NCBI RefSeq assembly: GCF_024296925.1
Contig: NZ_CP101125.1
Location: forward strand, 7,245,001 to 7,309,000
Length of the DNA: 64,000 bases
Reading direction: 5' to 3'
Source: Pseudomonas nunensis
GTDB taxonomy: Bacteria > Pseudomonadota > Gammaproteobacteria > Pseudomonadales > Pseudomonadaceae
The number at the start of each line of letters is the position of its first letter. Position 1 is the stretch's first letter. The notes under the pieces were generated by a model. The model ran no database searches. It was not told the DNA's origin and saw only the letters and a list, made by a program, of their open reading frames with translations. Of the stretch, positions 11,304 to 19,820 are shown piece by piece. The translations under genes were made by a program, and so were the position numbers.

Positions 11304-12251
11304 ATGCAAATCAAACTCGCCAACCCCCGTGGCTTCTGCGCCGGCGTGGACCGGGCGATCGAAATCGTCAACCGCGCCCTGGAAGTCTTCGGGCCGCCGA
11401 TCTATGTGCGCCACGAAGTGGTCCACAACAAATTCGTCGTCGAAGACCTGCGCTCCCGCGGGGCGATCTTCGTTGAAGAACTGGATCAGGTGCCGGACGA
11501 CGTCATCGTGATCTTCAGTGCCCACGGCGTTTCCCAGGCCGTGCGTACCGAAGCCGCCGGCCGTGGCCTGAAGGTATTCGACGCCACCTGCCCGCTGGTG
11601 ACCAAGGTCCACATCGAAGTCGCGCGCTACAGCCGTGACGGTCGTGAATGCATCCTGATCGGTCACGCCGGTCACCCGGAAGTCGAAGGCACCATGGGCC
11701 AGTACGATGGCACCAATGGTGGCGCGATCTATCTGGTTGAAGACGAAAAAGACGTCGCCACGCTGCAAGTGCACAACCCCGATAAATTGGCGTTCGTGAC
11801 CCAGACCACCTTGTCCATGGACGACACCAGCCGCGTCATTGATGCCCTGCGTACGCGTTTCCCGGCCATCGGTGGTCCGCGCAAGGACGACATCTGCTAC
11901 GCCACGCAAAACCGTCAGGACGCAGTCAAGCAATTGGCTGACGAATGCGACGTGGTGCTGGTAGTCGGCAGCCCGAACAGCTTCAACTCCAATCGTCTGC
12001 GCGAACTGGCTGAACGCATGGCCACCCCGGCTTACCTGATCGACGGCGCCGAAGACCTGCAAAAGAGCTGGTTCGACGGTGTCGAGCGTATCGGCATCAC
12101 CGCTGGCGCCTCCGCGCCTGAAGTACTGGTGCGTGGCGTGATCCAGCAGTTGCAGGCGTGGGGCGCGACCGGTGCCGATGAACTGGCCGGTCGCGACGAA
12201 AACATCACGTTCTCCATGCCTAAAGAGCTGCGCGTGCGTTCTTTGCTTTAA
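11304..12251 (+). CDS. ispH: 4-hydroxy-3-methylbut-2-enyl diphosphate reductase
   Basis: Last enzyme of the non-mevalonate isoprenoid pathway, producing IPP and DMAPP. The 315-residue product shows the three cysteines that bind the iron-sulfur cluster: [12 protein letters not shown] (about residue 12), DATCPLVTK (about 96) and DDICYATQN (about 197). The [13 protein letters not shown] loop carries the catalytic Glu. It is the last gene of the ribF-ileS-lspA-fkpB run. Its 3' end overlaps the 3' end of convergent fimT by 32 bases. Confidence 0.97.
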   Translation: MQIKLANPRGFCAGVDRAIEIVNRALEVFGPPIYVRHEVVHNKFVVEDLRSRGAIFVEELDQVPDDVIVIFSAHGVSQAVRTEAAGRGLKVFDATCPLVTKVHIEVARYSRDGRECILIGHAGHPEVEGTMGQYDGTNGGAIYLVEDEKDVATLQVHNPDKLAFVTQTTLSMDDTSRVIDALRTRFPAIGGPRKDDICYATQNRQDAVKQLADECDVVLVVGSPNSFNSNRLRELAERMATPAYLIDGAEDLQKSWFDGVERIGITAGASAPEVLVRGVIQQLQAWGATGADELAGRDENITFSMPKELRVRSLL

Positions 12252-12777
12252 GCCTTTTCTCCTCCGCACACAGCGCCTGCGCAACCTTCAGGTTCTCCAG
12301 GCGCACGCGGCCAGTTGCAGCCAGCACCAACCGTTGGTGACTGACTGGCTCGCGGGTCGCGCAGAGGTGCAATGTCCCCGCTTGAAAAGCCTTGTCTGGC
12401 ATCAGTGGTTCTCCGAGACCACTGAACCGAACAAAATTCACGACCCGCCAATTGCCGACAATCGGCACTCGAGCACCGCTTCGATGCTCGAACAGCAGTG
12501 GATTGCGGGTGTCCTCATGTCCCTTGCCACTGACATCCACAATAATCCGCCAACCCTGGCTCCAGTCGTCGTCGATGGCGTGGATTATCACGGTCTGGCT
12601 GCGGATGATCGCTTCGGTCCTCGCGCTGCGTATGCCGCTGATAAGCGACTGCGCCGCCTCGTCCCGATGGTTCGATTCGGTGAGCGCGGCGAACGCCGGA
12701 CTGACCAACAGCAGAACAATCCCGGCAATTGCCAGTCCCATAAGCAGTTCGATCAGGCCAAAGCCTTGCTGATGCAT
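12220..12777 (-). CDS. fimT: Minor pseudopilin FimT (GspH/FimT family)
   Basis: A 185-residue type IV pilin-like protein. The start [19 protein letters not shown] (ATG at 12775-12777) shows a prepilin peptidase site after Gly6 (QG/FGLIE), Glu5 of the mature form and one hydrophobic helix. The C-terminal part has a GspH-like region with two cysteines (LCATRE, ALCAEE). The frame extends 23 codons upstream without a better start. It is divergent from the fimU operon, and FimT has been linked to DNA uptake in other bacteria. It overlaps ispH tail to tail by 32 bases. Confidence 0.85.
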   Translation of the reverse strand: MHQQGFGLIELLMGLAIAGIVLLLVSPAFAALTESNHRDEAAQSLISGIRSARTEAIIRSQTVIIHAIDDDWSQGWRIIVDVSGKGHEDTRNPLLFEHRSGARVPIVGNWRVVNFVRFSGLGEPLMPDKAFQAGTLHLCATREPVSHQRLVLAATGRVRLENLKVAQALCAEEKRLKAKNARAAL

Positions 12778-12907
12778 GGTTTTCCCTCCGTGGAGTGCTG
12801 CAATTCGCACAATCCTTGCGCGAGTCATGGCAAAACAACCGTACATCTCTCGGTTGAATGTTCTAGCGTGTAGAAGCAGGTATAGCCGACGGCAACGGAG
12901 GGCACCG

Positions 12908-13381
12908 ATGGATCATCGTACAAAAGGTTTCACGCTGGTCGAGGTGCTGATCACGCTCGCGGTTTTTCTGGTTTTGATCACGATGGCCGTTCCGATGTTT
13001 ACCCGTTCGGTGCAAGGTACCCGCGCCGATACCGAGATTGGCGACCTGCAGCGCGCACTCAATTTCGCCCGGCTGGAGGCCATCGATCGGGGTGTCACTA
13101 CGCGATTGCGCCCGACCGCCAGTGGCAGCGTCTGGACCGGGGAGTTGACGGTCTACGACGGTACTGGCACCCCGGCCAATGTATTGCGGGTTGTTCCAGC
13201 GCTGAGCACCGGCGCGACTCTAGCGCTACCCTCAGGAGTGACCGCCATCGATTTCAACAATCTGGGTGGTTTGTCGTCACCGTCCACGGCGGTGGTGATC
13301 ACTTATAGCCTGGGGGCGCAAAGCAGGACGCTGAATGTGTGTTTGAACGGACGGATTCTATTGGGTGGAAATTGCGGATGA
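12908..13381 (+). CDS. fimU: Minor pilin FimU (GspH/FimT family)
   Basis: A 157-residue minor pilin. The start MDHRTKGFTLVEVLITLAV has the prepilin cleavage site KG/FTLVE and a hydrophobic N-terminal helix. The C-terminus ends with a cysteine pair (NVCLNGRILLGGNCG) typical of a disulfide loop. FimU joins the minor pilin complex that primes type IV pilus assembly. It is the first gene of the fimU-pilV-pilW-pilX-pilY1-pilE operon and overlaps pilV by 4 bases (ATGA). The start at 12908 was chosen over upstream ATGs because it places the prepilin leader correctly. Confidence 0.88.
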   Translation: MDHRTKGFTLVEVLITLAVFLVLITMAVPMFTRSVQGTRADTEIGDLQRALNFARLEAIDRGVTTRLRPTASGSVWTGELTVYDGTGTPANVLRVVPALSTGATLALPSGVTAIDFNNLGGLSSPSTAVVITYSLGAQSRTLNVCLNGRILLGGNCG

Positions 13382-13827
13382 GGCAATGGAGCAGGCGCGC
13401 ACAGGAGGGCATGACGCTGATAGAAGTGTTGGTCGCGTTGTTGATTCTGACCGTGGGGCTATTAGGCGCGGCGGCGATTCAGTTGAACGCGCTCAAATAC
13501 ACCGACAGCGCGCGGATGACCAGCCAGGCGAGTTTTATCGCCTACGACATGATGGACCGAATCCGCGCCAACTCCGGCGCCGACTACACCGTGACGCCTC
13601 CGACCTCGGCCAACCTGAACGTCGCCCGGGACCAGGACCTCTACGATTTCACCACCAATATCGTCAACTTTGGCGGCGCGACCGCCACCGGCAGCGTGAC
13701 GCTCAATCAGCGGGTGTACACCATCACCATCAATTGGGATGACTCGCGCGCCGCCAATGTCGCCAATTCGCGCCGCACCTTTGTCCTGACCAGTCGTGCC
13801 GCGGTCGATCCGGCGGCGACACCATGA
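13378..13827 (+). CDS. pilV: Minor pilin PilV
   Basis: A 149-residue minor pilin. The leader MRQWSRRAQEG is followed by MTLIEVLVALLILTVGLLG, giving cleavage after Gly11 and the conserved Glu5. The sequence then matches the PilV pattern (AAAIQLNALKYTDSARMTSQA, YDMMDRIRAN). It overlaps fimU and pilW by 4 bases at each end, indicating translational coupling. The first possible start of the open frame (13339) would bury the leader, so 13378 is used. Confidence 0.88.
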   Translation: MRQWSRRAQEGMTLIEVLVALLILTVGLLGAAAIQLNALKYTDSARMTSQASFIAYDMMDRIRANSGADYTVTPPTSANLNVARDQDLYDFTTNIVNFGGATATGSVTLNQRVYTITINWDDSRAANVANSRRTFVLTSRAAVDPAATP

Positions 13828-14534
13828 AGCAATCCAGCCGAGGGTTCGGCCTGATCGAATTGCTGATCGCCCTGGCGTTGAGCCTGATCGTGGTGCTGGG
13901 CGTGGCGCAGGTGTTCATCTCGGCCAAGAACACTTACGTCAGCCAAAACACCGCCGCCGGGATGCAGGAAGATGCTCGGTTCGTGTTGAGCAAGATGATT
14001 CAGGAAATTCGTATGGTCGGGATGTTTGGTTGCCTGGGGACGGTGACGGATGCCAGTTCTACTGGCGATTTCAACGCCAGTCAGATTGCGCCGATCAGTT
14101 GGGACAACGCCAATCTCAAGCTTACGCTGGTGACGGCAGATGTAGGCAACACGGGCGGTACGCCGACCTGGACGGTAGTTTCCGACTGTAAAACCAGCGC
14201 CACGGCTTACACGGGTGCAAGAGCGATTAGCGGGCAAATATCTTTTCCGATTCGTCGGTTGATCTACAGCTTCAGCAACAACCAATTATTGATGGGGGTC
14301 GGCAGCGGTACGCCAACCCAGGCTGTGCTGGTCAATAACGTCAGTGCGTTTGGCGTATTGTTCGGTGTGGCCACGAGTACCACTGATGTGGCGGCCTCCA
14401 GCTACAGCGCCAATCCATCCAATCCCGCGCTGATACGCAGTGTGCGCCTGACCCTGACGCTGAGGGACCCCAACAGCCGCGTGCGCGATCAAACCTTCAC
14501 CGTGGTTGCCGCTTTGCGCAACCGGCTTCAGTAG
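13824..14534 (+). CDS. pilW: Minor pilin PilW
   Basis: A 236-residue minor pilin with leader [20 protein letters not shown] (cleavage RG/FGLIE). The segment EDARFVLSKMIQEIRMVGMFGC is typical of PilW. The C-terminal portion RSVRLTLTLRDPNSR is also family-like. It is part of the priming minor pilin complex with FimU, PilV and PilX, and is placed between pilV (4-base overlap) and pilX (11-base gap). Confidence 0.88.
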   Translation: MKQSSRGFGLIELLIALALSLIVVLGVAQVFISAKNTYVSQNTAAGMQEDARFVLSKMIQEIRMVGMFGCLGTVTDASSTGDFNASQIAPISWDNANLKLTLVTADVGNTGGTPTWTVVSDCKTSATAYTGARAISGQISFPIRRLIYSFSNNQLLMGVGSGTPTQAVLVNNVSAFGVLFGVATSTTDVAASSYSANPSNPALIRSVRLTLTLRDPNSRVRDQTFTVVAALRNRLQ

Positions 14535-14545
14535 GGGAGCGCCGG

Positions 14546-15028
14546 ATGAGAACCCCACCAAACATGCAAAACAGCCAACAGGGCATGGCCTTGCTGATCA
14601 GCCTGGTCTTTCTGTTGCTGCTGACCCTGATCGGCGTTTCATCGATGCAGAACGCGACCCTTCAGGAAAAAATGGCTGGCAGCGTGACCCTGCGTAATCA
14701 ATCTTTCCAACTGGCCGAGGCTAACCTGCGCATCGGTGAAAGCGCGGTGCAACTGGCGAATTACACGCTGGCGGTTTGTGGCAGCACGACGCAATGCGCG
14801 CCGCCGGCCGAAGCGACGACAGTGACCGGCGCCGGGCTCAATTCCACGTCGGGGGTCAACTGGATCGCTGCCGGTGGCGGGTTTTACGGGGTGCAGAACA
14901 TCGGCACCACGCTGACTGCAGTGAATGTGCCGAGCAATACCTCGGCGACGCTGTACCGGGTCACGGCAGTAGGCATCGTCGGCAATAACATTCGCAGTGT
15001 GGTGGAGAGCATCTATGCCAAGTATTGA
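14546..15028 (+). CDS. pilX: Minor pilin PilX
   Basis: A 160-residue minor pilin. After a short charged leader (MRTPPNMQNSQQG) comes MALLISLVFLLLLTLIGVSS and then MQNATLQEKMAGS, the conserved PilX segment. As in other PilX proteins, Glu5 of the mature helix is absent (MALLIS), as in GspK-type initiator subunits. A pair of cysteines (VCGSTTQC) lies near residue 77. Its end overlaps the pilY1 start by 14 bases. Confidence 0.87.
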   Translation: MRTPPNMQNSQQGMALLISLVFLLLLTLIGVSSMQNATLQEKMAGSVTLRNQSFQLAEANLRIGESAVQLANYTLAVCGSTTQCAPPAEATTVTGAGLNSTSGVNWIAAGGGFYGVQNIGTTLTAVNVPSNTSATLYRVTAVGIVGNNIRSVVESIYAKY

Positions 15029-18000
15029 TGCTCGCGGTGGCTGGCTCCGACGATGGGTGCAGGTGCTGTTCGGCGCGTTACTGAGCCTGTACCTGATGGC
15101 GCCTGCGTATGCCTTCACGCCTTCGGACTCACCGCTTTTGAGCGCCGCCGCCGTCTCGCCGAATGTGATGTTGCTGATCGATGACTCGGGCAGCATGAAC
15201 ACCATCATTTTCGCGGCGGGTTTTGATCCGGCGGTCAATCGCACACCAGCCCGGCAGTGCAACGCCTTTATCGGCCTGTGTCTGAGCTCCTCCGATATTG
15301 TCGGCAGCTCGATCTTCCTCTCTAGCCTGCCAACCTCAGGCTGTTCAGGTGGCGCCTACGCGTTCTACAACAACAGCCTGACCCCGCAATGCATCAAGCT
15401 TCCCGACCCGGTCGGCAACGGCAACACCCGTTACACCGACGATTACCTGTCGTACCTGGTGGGATTGGCCAACGGCAGCAACCGTGATTTCACCAACGGT
15501 TCGATTCCGACCGACTATCGCATCAACGTGGCGCGCAACGTTTCCACCTCGCTGGTAAGCAGCAACCGCGGCTTGCGGATTGGGCTGGCAACGTTCAACC
15601 CGCCCACCAGCAACAACTCCGGCAATGGCGGTTATATCGCCCGTTCGGTCAGCGATCTGGCGGTGGTCAGTGGCAGCGTGACCCAGGCCCAGGCGGACAC
15701 CAACTACAACGCGCTGATCAGCGCGATCAACGGGCTGGGCGCCGTGGCCAATACGCCGTTGGCTGAAACCTATTACGAAATCACCCGTTACTTTCGCGGC
15801 ATGGCGCCGTACTACAACTCGACGCCGGCGACCTACACCAGCCCGATCCAGTACCGATGCCAGAAGAACTATGGCGTGGTGATCACCGACGGCTTGCCGA
15901 CCTACGACCGCACGTTCCCGACCAACGATCCGCTGGGTACCAACCACTTGCCTAACTGGGACGGGATCAACAACGACGGCAATAACACTGCTGGAGACGA
16001 CGAGGGCGACACCCTCTATCTGGACGACATCGCCAAGTTCGCCTTCGACATCGACATGCGTTCGACCGGTACGGATCTGGCGGGCAAAAACTGGACCTCT
16101 GCGGATTTTCCCAAGCAGTACATGAACACCTACACCGTAGGCTTCACCGCGGCCAACCAGATGTTGTCGGATGCCGCCGCTTACGGCCAGGGCCTGTATT
16201 ACCAGGCCAACGATGCCGCCGGCCTGAACACGGCGCTGTCCTCCGCGTTGAGCAACATCACTTCGAAGGCGGGCTCGGGCGGTAGCGGTGTCACCAGCAG
16301 CAGTACGCTGAGCAGCGGTTCGAGTTACTTCCAGACCACTTATGATCCGAAAGATTGGCGCGGGACGATCAAGGCCTACGGCTTCACGGCCAACGGCGCG
16401 GTCAACACGGCGGCAGTGTTATGGACCACCGACACGGCCATCGTGCCGGGCGCCGCTGCGCCGACCTATCAGTCCTGGAACACTCTGACCAACGCCGCGA
16501 TAACCTTGTCCTACAGCAACTTTTCTCCGGCCCAGCAAACGTCACTCGGCCTCAACCTGCCGACCGGGATTGTCGGCAATGATCTGGTGGAGTGGAGCAA
16601 GGGCACCAACAAGGCTGGGCTGAAGGTGCGCACGGTGTTGCTGGGCGACATCATCAATTCGCCCCTCGCGTTGGCCTCGCCGACGGAGCAGACCGCTGCG
16701 GATCTGGTGGGCGACTCGACCTACACCACTTATCTGGCGACCAAAGCCACCAACATGAGTGCGAGCCTGGTGGTCAATGCCAACGATGGTTTCCTGAATG
16801 TCATCAACGCGGCCAACGGTGCCCGACGTTATGCCTACATGCCTTCCAGCGTGTTGCCATCGTTGCGCTACATCGCCGATCCGACCTACATCAACGGCGT
16901 GAACCACAAGTTTCTGGTCGACGGCCAGGTCGGGGTGTTCGATGCGCAACTCGGCACTGCCTGGAAAACCCTGGCCCTGGGCGGGACAGGGGCGGGTGGC
17001 AGGACGTTCTACGCGGTGCAATTGTTCGACGCATCGGCAGGTAATGCCTTCAAGGCGCTGTGGGAATTCAGTGCTCCGGCCACCGCTAACACGGCGAACG
17101 TCTTCAATGATCTGGGTTATGCCTACGCCCGCCCGGAAGTGGCACGCTTGGCCGATGGTCGCTGGGCGGCCTTCATCTCCAACGGCTACGGGAGCAATTC
17201 GGGGGTGGCAGCGTTGTATGTGGTGGATGTGCGTGACGGTTCGCTGATCAAGAAAATCGTGGTCGACAGCACCGAAACCACCAATGGCCTGTCTTCGGTG
17301 AAGCTCAAGGTCAACTCGCAGAACGTGGTGCAAGCCGCTTATGGTGGCGACCTGAAAGGGCGTCTGTGGAAGTTCGACCTGAGTGGCGCCACGACCGACA
17401 CTTGGGGCCTGGCGTTTTCCGGCAAGCCATTGTTCACGGCGCCGGGTGGCGCGACGCAGCCGATCACTGCACAACCGCTGCTGGCGGACAACTCCCTGGG
17501 CGGCAAGCAGGTGTTTTTCGGCACCGGGAAATTCAATGAGACGGCGGACAAGACCAACAAGGATCTCCAGGCGTTTTACTCGGTGTGGGACGCAGACGGC
17601 GGGTCGGGGCAGATTACCGTGTCGAGTTTGCAGGCGCAGTCGGTGACCGGGGTGACCTCTGGCAGTGCCGGCGGGCAATTCATCACCACCACCCAGAATG
17701 ACACGACCTACCCGGCCGAGAAGGGCTGGTACCTGTCGCTGGTGTACAACAACGTGCTGACCGGTGAACGGGTGATCAATCAGGCTAATCTGGTAGCCGG
17801 CCGGGTCGTGTTCACCACCGCCAGTGTCGACACCACTGACCCGTGCGCCAGTTTCGGCACCGGCAAACTGGTCGAACTGGATGCGTTCAGCGGTAAGATG
17901 CTCAATTACGCGGTGCTCGACACCAATGGCGACGGGGTGGTCGACAGCACGGATTCGATCTCCAGCGGGGTGATTTTCACCGGGGGTATTCCGACCCTGA

Positions 18001-18122
18001 ACGCGATCGTCAACAATGCGGGCCGCAAGATCGTGAACGACTCCAGCGGTGGCATCACCTCCCTGGTGGAGAAACCCGGCGGTGGCGGCAGCCGTCGCAT
18101 CATGTGGCGACAAATACAGTAA
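15015..18122 (+). CDS. pilY1: Type IV pilus tip protein PilY1
   Basis: A large (1035-residue) exported protein acting at the pilus tip in adhesion, surface sensing and retraction control. A signal peptide is visible (LFGALLSLYLMAPAYA, about residues 16-31). The N-terminal half has a von Willebrand A-like MIDAS (LLIDDSGSMNT, about 56) and VITDGLPTYD. The C-terminal half is a PilY1 beta-propeller (DLKGRLWKFDLSG, about 780) and carries a calcium-loop sequence DTNGDGVVD (about 970). I see no RGD motif like the one reported in P. aeruginosa PilY1. The start at 15015 places the signal peptide correctly and overlaps pilX by 14 bases. Confidence 0.93.
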   Translation: MPSIDARGGWLRRWVQVLFGALLSLYLMAPAYAFTPSDSPLLSAAAVSPNVMLLIDDSGSMNTIIFAAGFDPAVNRTPARQCNAFIGLCLSSSDIVGSSIFLSSLPTSGCSGGAYAFYNNSLTPQCIKLPDPVGNGNTRYTDDYLSYLVGLANGSNRDFTNGSIPTDYRINVARNVSTSLVSSNRGLRIGLATFNPPTSNNSGNGGYIARSVSDLAVVSGSVTQAQADTNYNALISAINGLGAVANTPLAETYYEITRYFRGMAPYYNSTPATYTSPIQYRCQKNYGVVITDGLPTYDRTFPTNDPLGTNHLPNWDGINNDGNNTAGDDEGDTLYLDDIAKFAFDIDMRSTGTDLAGKNWTSADFPKQYMNTYTVGFTAANQMLSDAAAYGQGLYYQANDAAGLNTALSSALSNITSKAGSGGSGVTSSSTLSSGSSYFQTTYDPKDWRGTIKAYGFTANGAVNTAAVLWTTDTAIVPGAAAPTYQSWNTLTNAAITLSYSNFSPAQQTSLGLNLPTGIVGNDLVEWSKGTNKAGLKVRTVLLGDIINSPLALASPTEQTAADLVGDSTYTTYLATKATNMSASLVVNANDGFLNVINAANGARRYAYMPSSVLPSLRYIADPTYINGVNHKFLVDGQVGVFDAQLGTAWKTLALGGTGAGGRTFYAVQLFDASAGNAFKALWEFSAPATANTANVFNDLGYAYARPEVARLADGRWAAFISNGYGSNSGVAALYVVDVRDGSLIKKIVVDSTETTNGLSSVKLKVNSQNVVQAAYGGDLKGRLWKFDLSGATTDTWGLAFSGKPLFTAPGGATQPITAQPLLADNSLGGKQVFFGTGKFNETADKTNKDLQAFYSVWDADGGSGQITVSSLQAQSVTGVTSGSAGGQFITTTQNDTTYPAEKGWYLSLVYNNVLTGERVINQANLVAGRVVFTTASVDTTDPCASFGTGKLVELDAFSGKMLNYAVLDTNGDGVVDSTDSISSGVIFTGGIPTLNAIVNNAGRKIVNDSSGGITSLVEKPGGGGSRRIMWRQIQ

Positions 18123-18136
18123 GTGAGAGTTGAGGC

Positions 18137-18532
18137 ATGCGCAGATCCAACCGAGGTTTTACCCTGATCGAAATCATGATCGTGATTGCGATCATCGGTA
18201 TCGTCATCACCATTGGCTATCCGAGCCTCACCGAATACGTGAAAAAGGGCCGGCGCACTGAAGTTGCCGGGTTGCTGTCCGAGCAGGCGCAGATTCTTGA
18301 GCGGTTCTATTCCAAGAGTAATGTCTATACCGGCGCCACCGGCCTGAGCACGGGGAACGACTTCTACACCATCACCCCGACCATTACCGACCAGACCTTT
18401 ACCCTGACTGCCGTGCGCAAGTCCGGTACGGCCATGGCAACCGACAAGTGTGGAGACTTCACCATCACCAACACCGGCGTCAGAAGCATGGTTAACGCCA
18501 CGGCCACCACCAAGGATTGCTGGGGCCGCTGA
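18137..18532 (+). CDS. pilE: Minor pilin PilE
   Basis: A 131-residue type IV minor pilin. The start MRRSNRGFTLIEIMIVIAII has the canonical RG/FTLIE site and Glu5. ERFYSKSNVY and a terminal disulfide candidate (KCGDFTIT ... KDCWGR) fit PilE. It follows pilY1 by 14 bases. The small pilY2 gene that I recall between pilY1 and pilE in P. aeruginosa is absent. A GGGCGC/GCGCCC hairpin at 18544-18560 may end the operon before thiO. Confidence 0.9.
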   Translation: MRRSNRGFTLIEIMIVIAIIGIVITIGYPSLTEYVKKGRRTEVAGLLSEQAQILERFYSKSNVYTGATGLSTGNDFYTITPTITDQTFTLTAVRKSGTAMATDKCGDFTITNTGVRSMVNATATTKDCWGR

Positions 18533-18543
18533 GTCTCTTTTTC

Positions 18544-18560
18544 GGGCGCCTTTTGCGCCC
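18544..18560 (+). terminator. Weak hairpin between pilE and thiO
   Basis: GGGCGC-CTTTT-GCGCCC stem-loop followed by TCTGTCT rather than a true T run. It could reduce read-through from the pilin operon into thiO. Confidence 0.4.
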
Positions 18561-18588
18561 TCTGTCTATTGAACGGTTGGATCAGAAC

Positions 18589-19689
18589 ATGAGCAGTCAA
18601 CAGCAAGTGGTGATTGTCGGCGGCGGGGTGATCGGCCTGTTGACCGCGTTCAATCTCGCGTCCGAAGTGCAGAGCGTTGTGTTGCTGGATCGCTCGAGCG
18701 TTGGCCAGGAATCCTCCTGGGCCGGCGGTGGCATTGTTTCGCCGCTGTATCCATGGCGCTACAGCCCGGCGGTCACGGCGCTGGCTCACTGGTCCCAGGA
18801 TTTTTATCCACAGCTGGGCGAGCGACTGTTCGCTGCCACCGGTGTCGATCCCGAAGTGCACACCACCGGGCTGTATTGGCTGGATCTGGATGACGAGGCC
18901 GAAGCGCTGGCGTGGGCCGAGCGAGAAAATCGCCCACTGCGGGCTGTGGATATCTCGGCGGCCCATGACGCGGTGCCCGTCCTGGGCGGTGGTTTTTCCC
19001 GGGCGATCTACATGGCCGATGTGGCCAACGTGCGTAATCCGCGACTGGTGAAATCCCTGAAAGCGGCGTTGCTGGCACTGCCCAACGTGACGATCCATGA
19101 GCAATGTGAAGTCAGCGGATTTATCCGTGAAGGCGACATGGTGGTCGGCGTGCAGACGTCCACGGGGGCTATTCATGGCGATCAAGTGGTGCTGACAGCG
19201 GGCGCGTGGAGCGGTGACCTGCTCAAAAGTCTCGGTTTGGCGCTACCGGTCGAGCCGGTCAAAGGCCAGATGATTTTGTATAAGTGCGCGGCGGATTTTT
19301 TGCCGAGCATGGTCCTGGCCAAGGGGCGTTATGCGATCCCGCGGCGCGACGGGCATATTCTGATCGGCAGTACGCTGGAGCACGAAGGGTTCGACAAGAC
19401 CCCGACCGAAACGGCGCTGGAAAGCCTGAAGGCTTCGGCTGTGGAATTGATTCCTGCGTTGGCTGAGGCCGAAGTGGTGGGGCACTGGGCCGGGTTGCGG
19501 CCGGGGTCGCCGGAAGGCATTCCATATATTGGTCAGGTGCCCGGGTTTGCCGGGCTTTGGCTTAACTGCGGGCATTACCGCAATGGACTGGTGCTGGCGC
19601 CAGCGTCGTGTCAGTTGTTTGCGGATGTGATGTTGGGCAGGGCGCCGATTATTGATCCGGCGCCGTATGCGCCGGTGGGGCGGATTTAG
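18589..19689 (+). CDS. thiO: Glycine oxidase ThiO (FAD-dependent)
   Basis: A 366-residue DAO-family oxidoreductase. The N-terminal Rossmann motif VVIVGGGVIGLLTAFNLA binds FAD. A second family signature, GHWAGLRPGSPEGIPYIG, lies near residue 300, followed by GHYRNGLVLAP. ThiO oxidises glycine to iminoglycine for the thiazole ring of thiamine. It starts 56 bases after pilE with ATG at 18589, chosen because the FAD motif then lies at residues 7-13. The context between the pilE operon and pilSR is syntenic with P. aeruginosa. Confidence 0.9.
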   Translation: MSSQQQVVIVGGGVIGLLTAFNLASEVQSVVLLDRSSVGQESSWAGGGIVSPLYPWRYSPAVTALAHWSQDFYPQLGERLFAATGVDPEVHTTGLYWLDLDDEAEALAWAERENRPLRAVDISAAHDAVPVLGGGFSRAIYMADVANVRNPRLVKSLKAALLALPNVTIHEQCEVSGFIREGDMVVGVQTSTGAIHGDQVVLTAGAWSGDLLKSLGLALPVEPVKGQMILYKCAADFLPSMVLAKGRYAIPRRDGHILIGSTLEHEGFDKTPTETALESLKASAVELIPALAEAEVVGHWAGLRPGSPEGIPYIGQVPGFAGLWLNCGHYRNGLVLAPASCQLFADVMLGRAPIIDPAPYAPVGRI

Positions 19690-19720
19690 GCTTTAGATAT
19701 TTATCGTTTGTCCGATCGTC

Positions 19721-19813
19721 TTCGCGAGCAAGCCCGCTCCCACAGTGGATCTTCAGTGATCACATAATTTGTGAACAACAGAGATCCACTGTGGGAGCGG
19801 GCTTGCTCGCGAA
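19721..19813. repeat. REPIN with outward-facing arms
   Basis: The arm order is reversed relative to most others in the window: TTCGCGAGCAAGCCCGCTCC first and its complement last, with inner AGTGGATCT/AGATCCACT arms extending the palindrome. It lies between convergent thiO and pilR, where it could act as a two-way transcription stop. Confidence 0.85.
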
Positions 19814-19820
19814 GAGGCCC

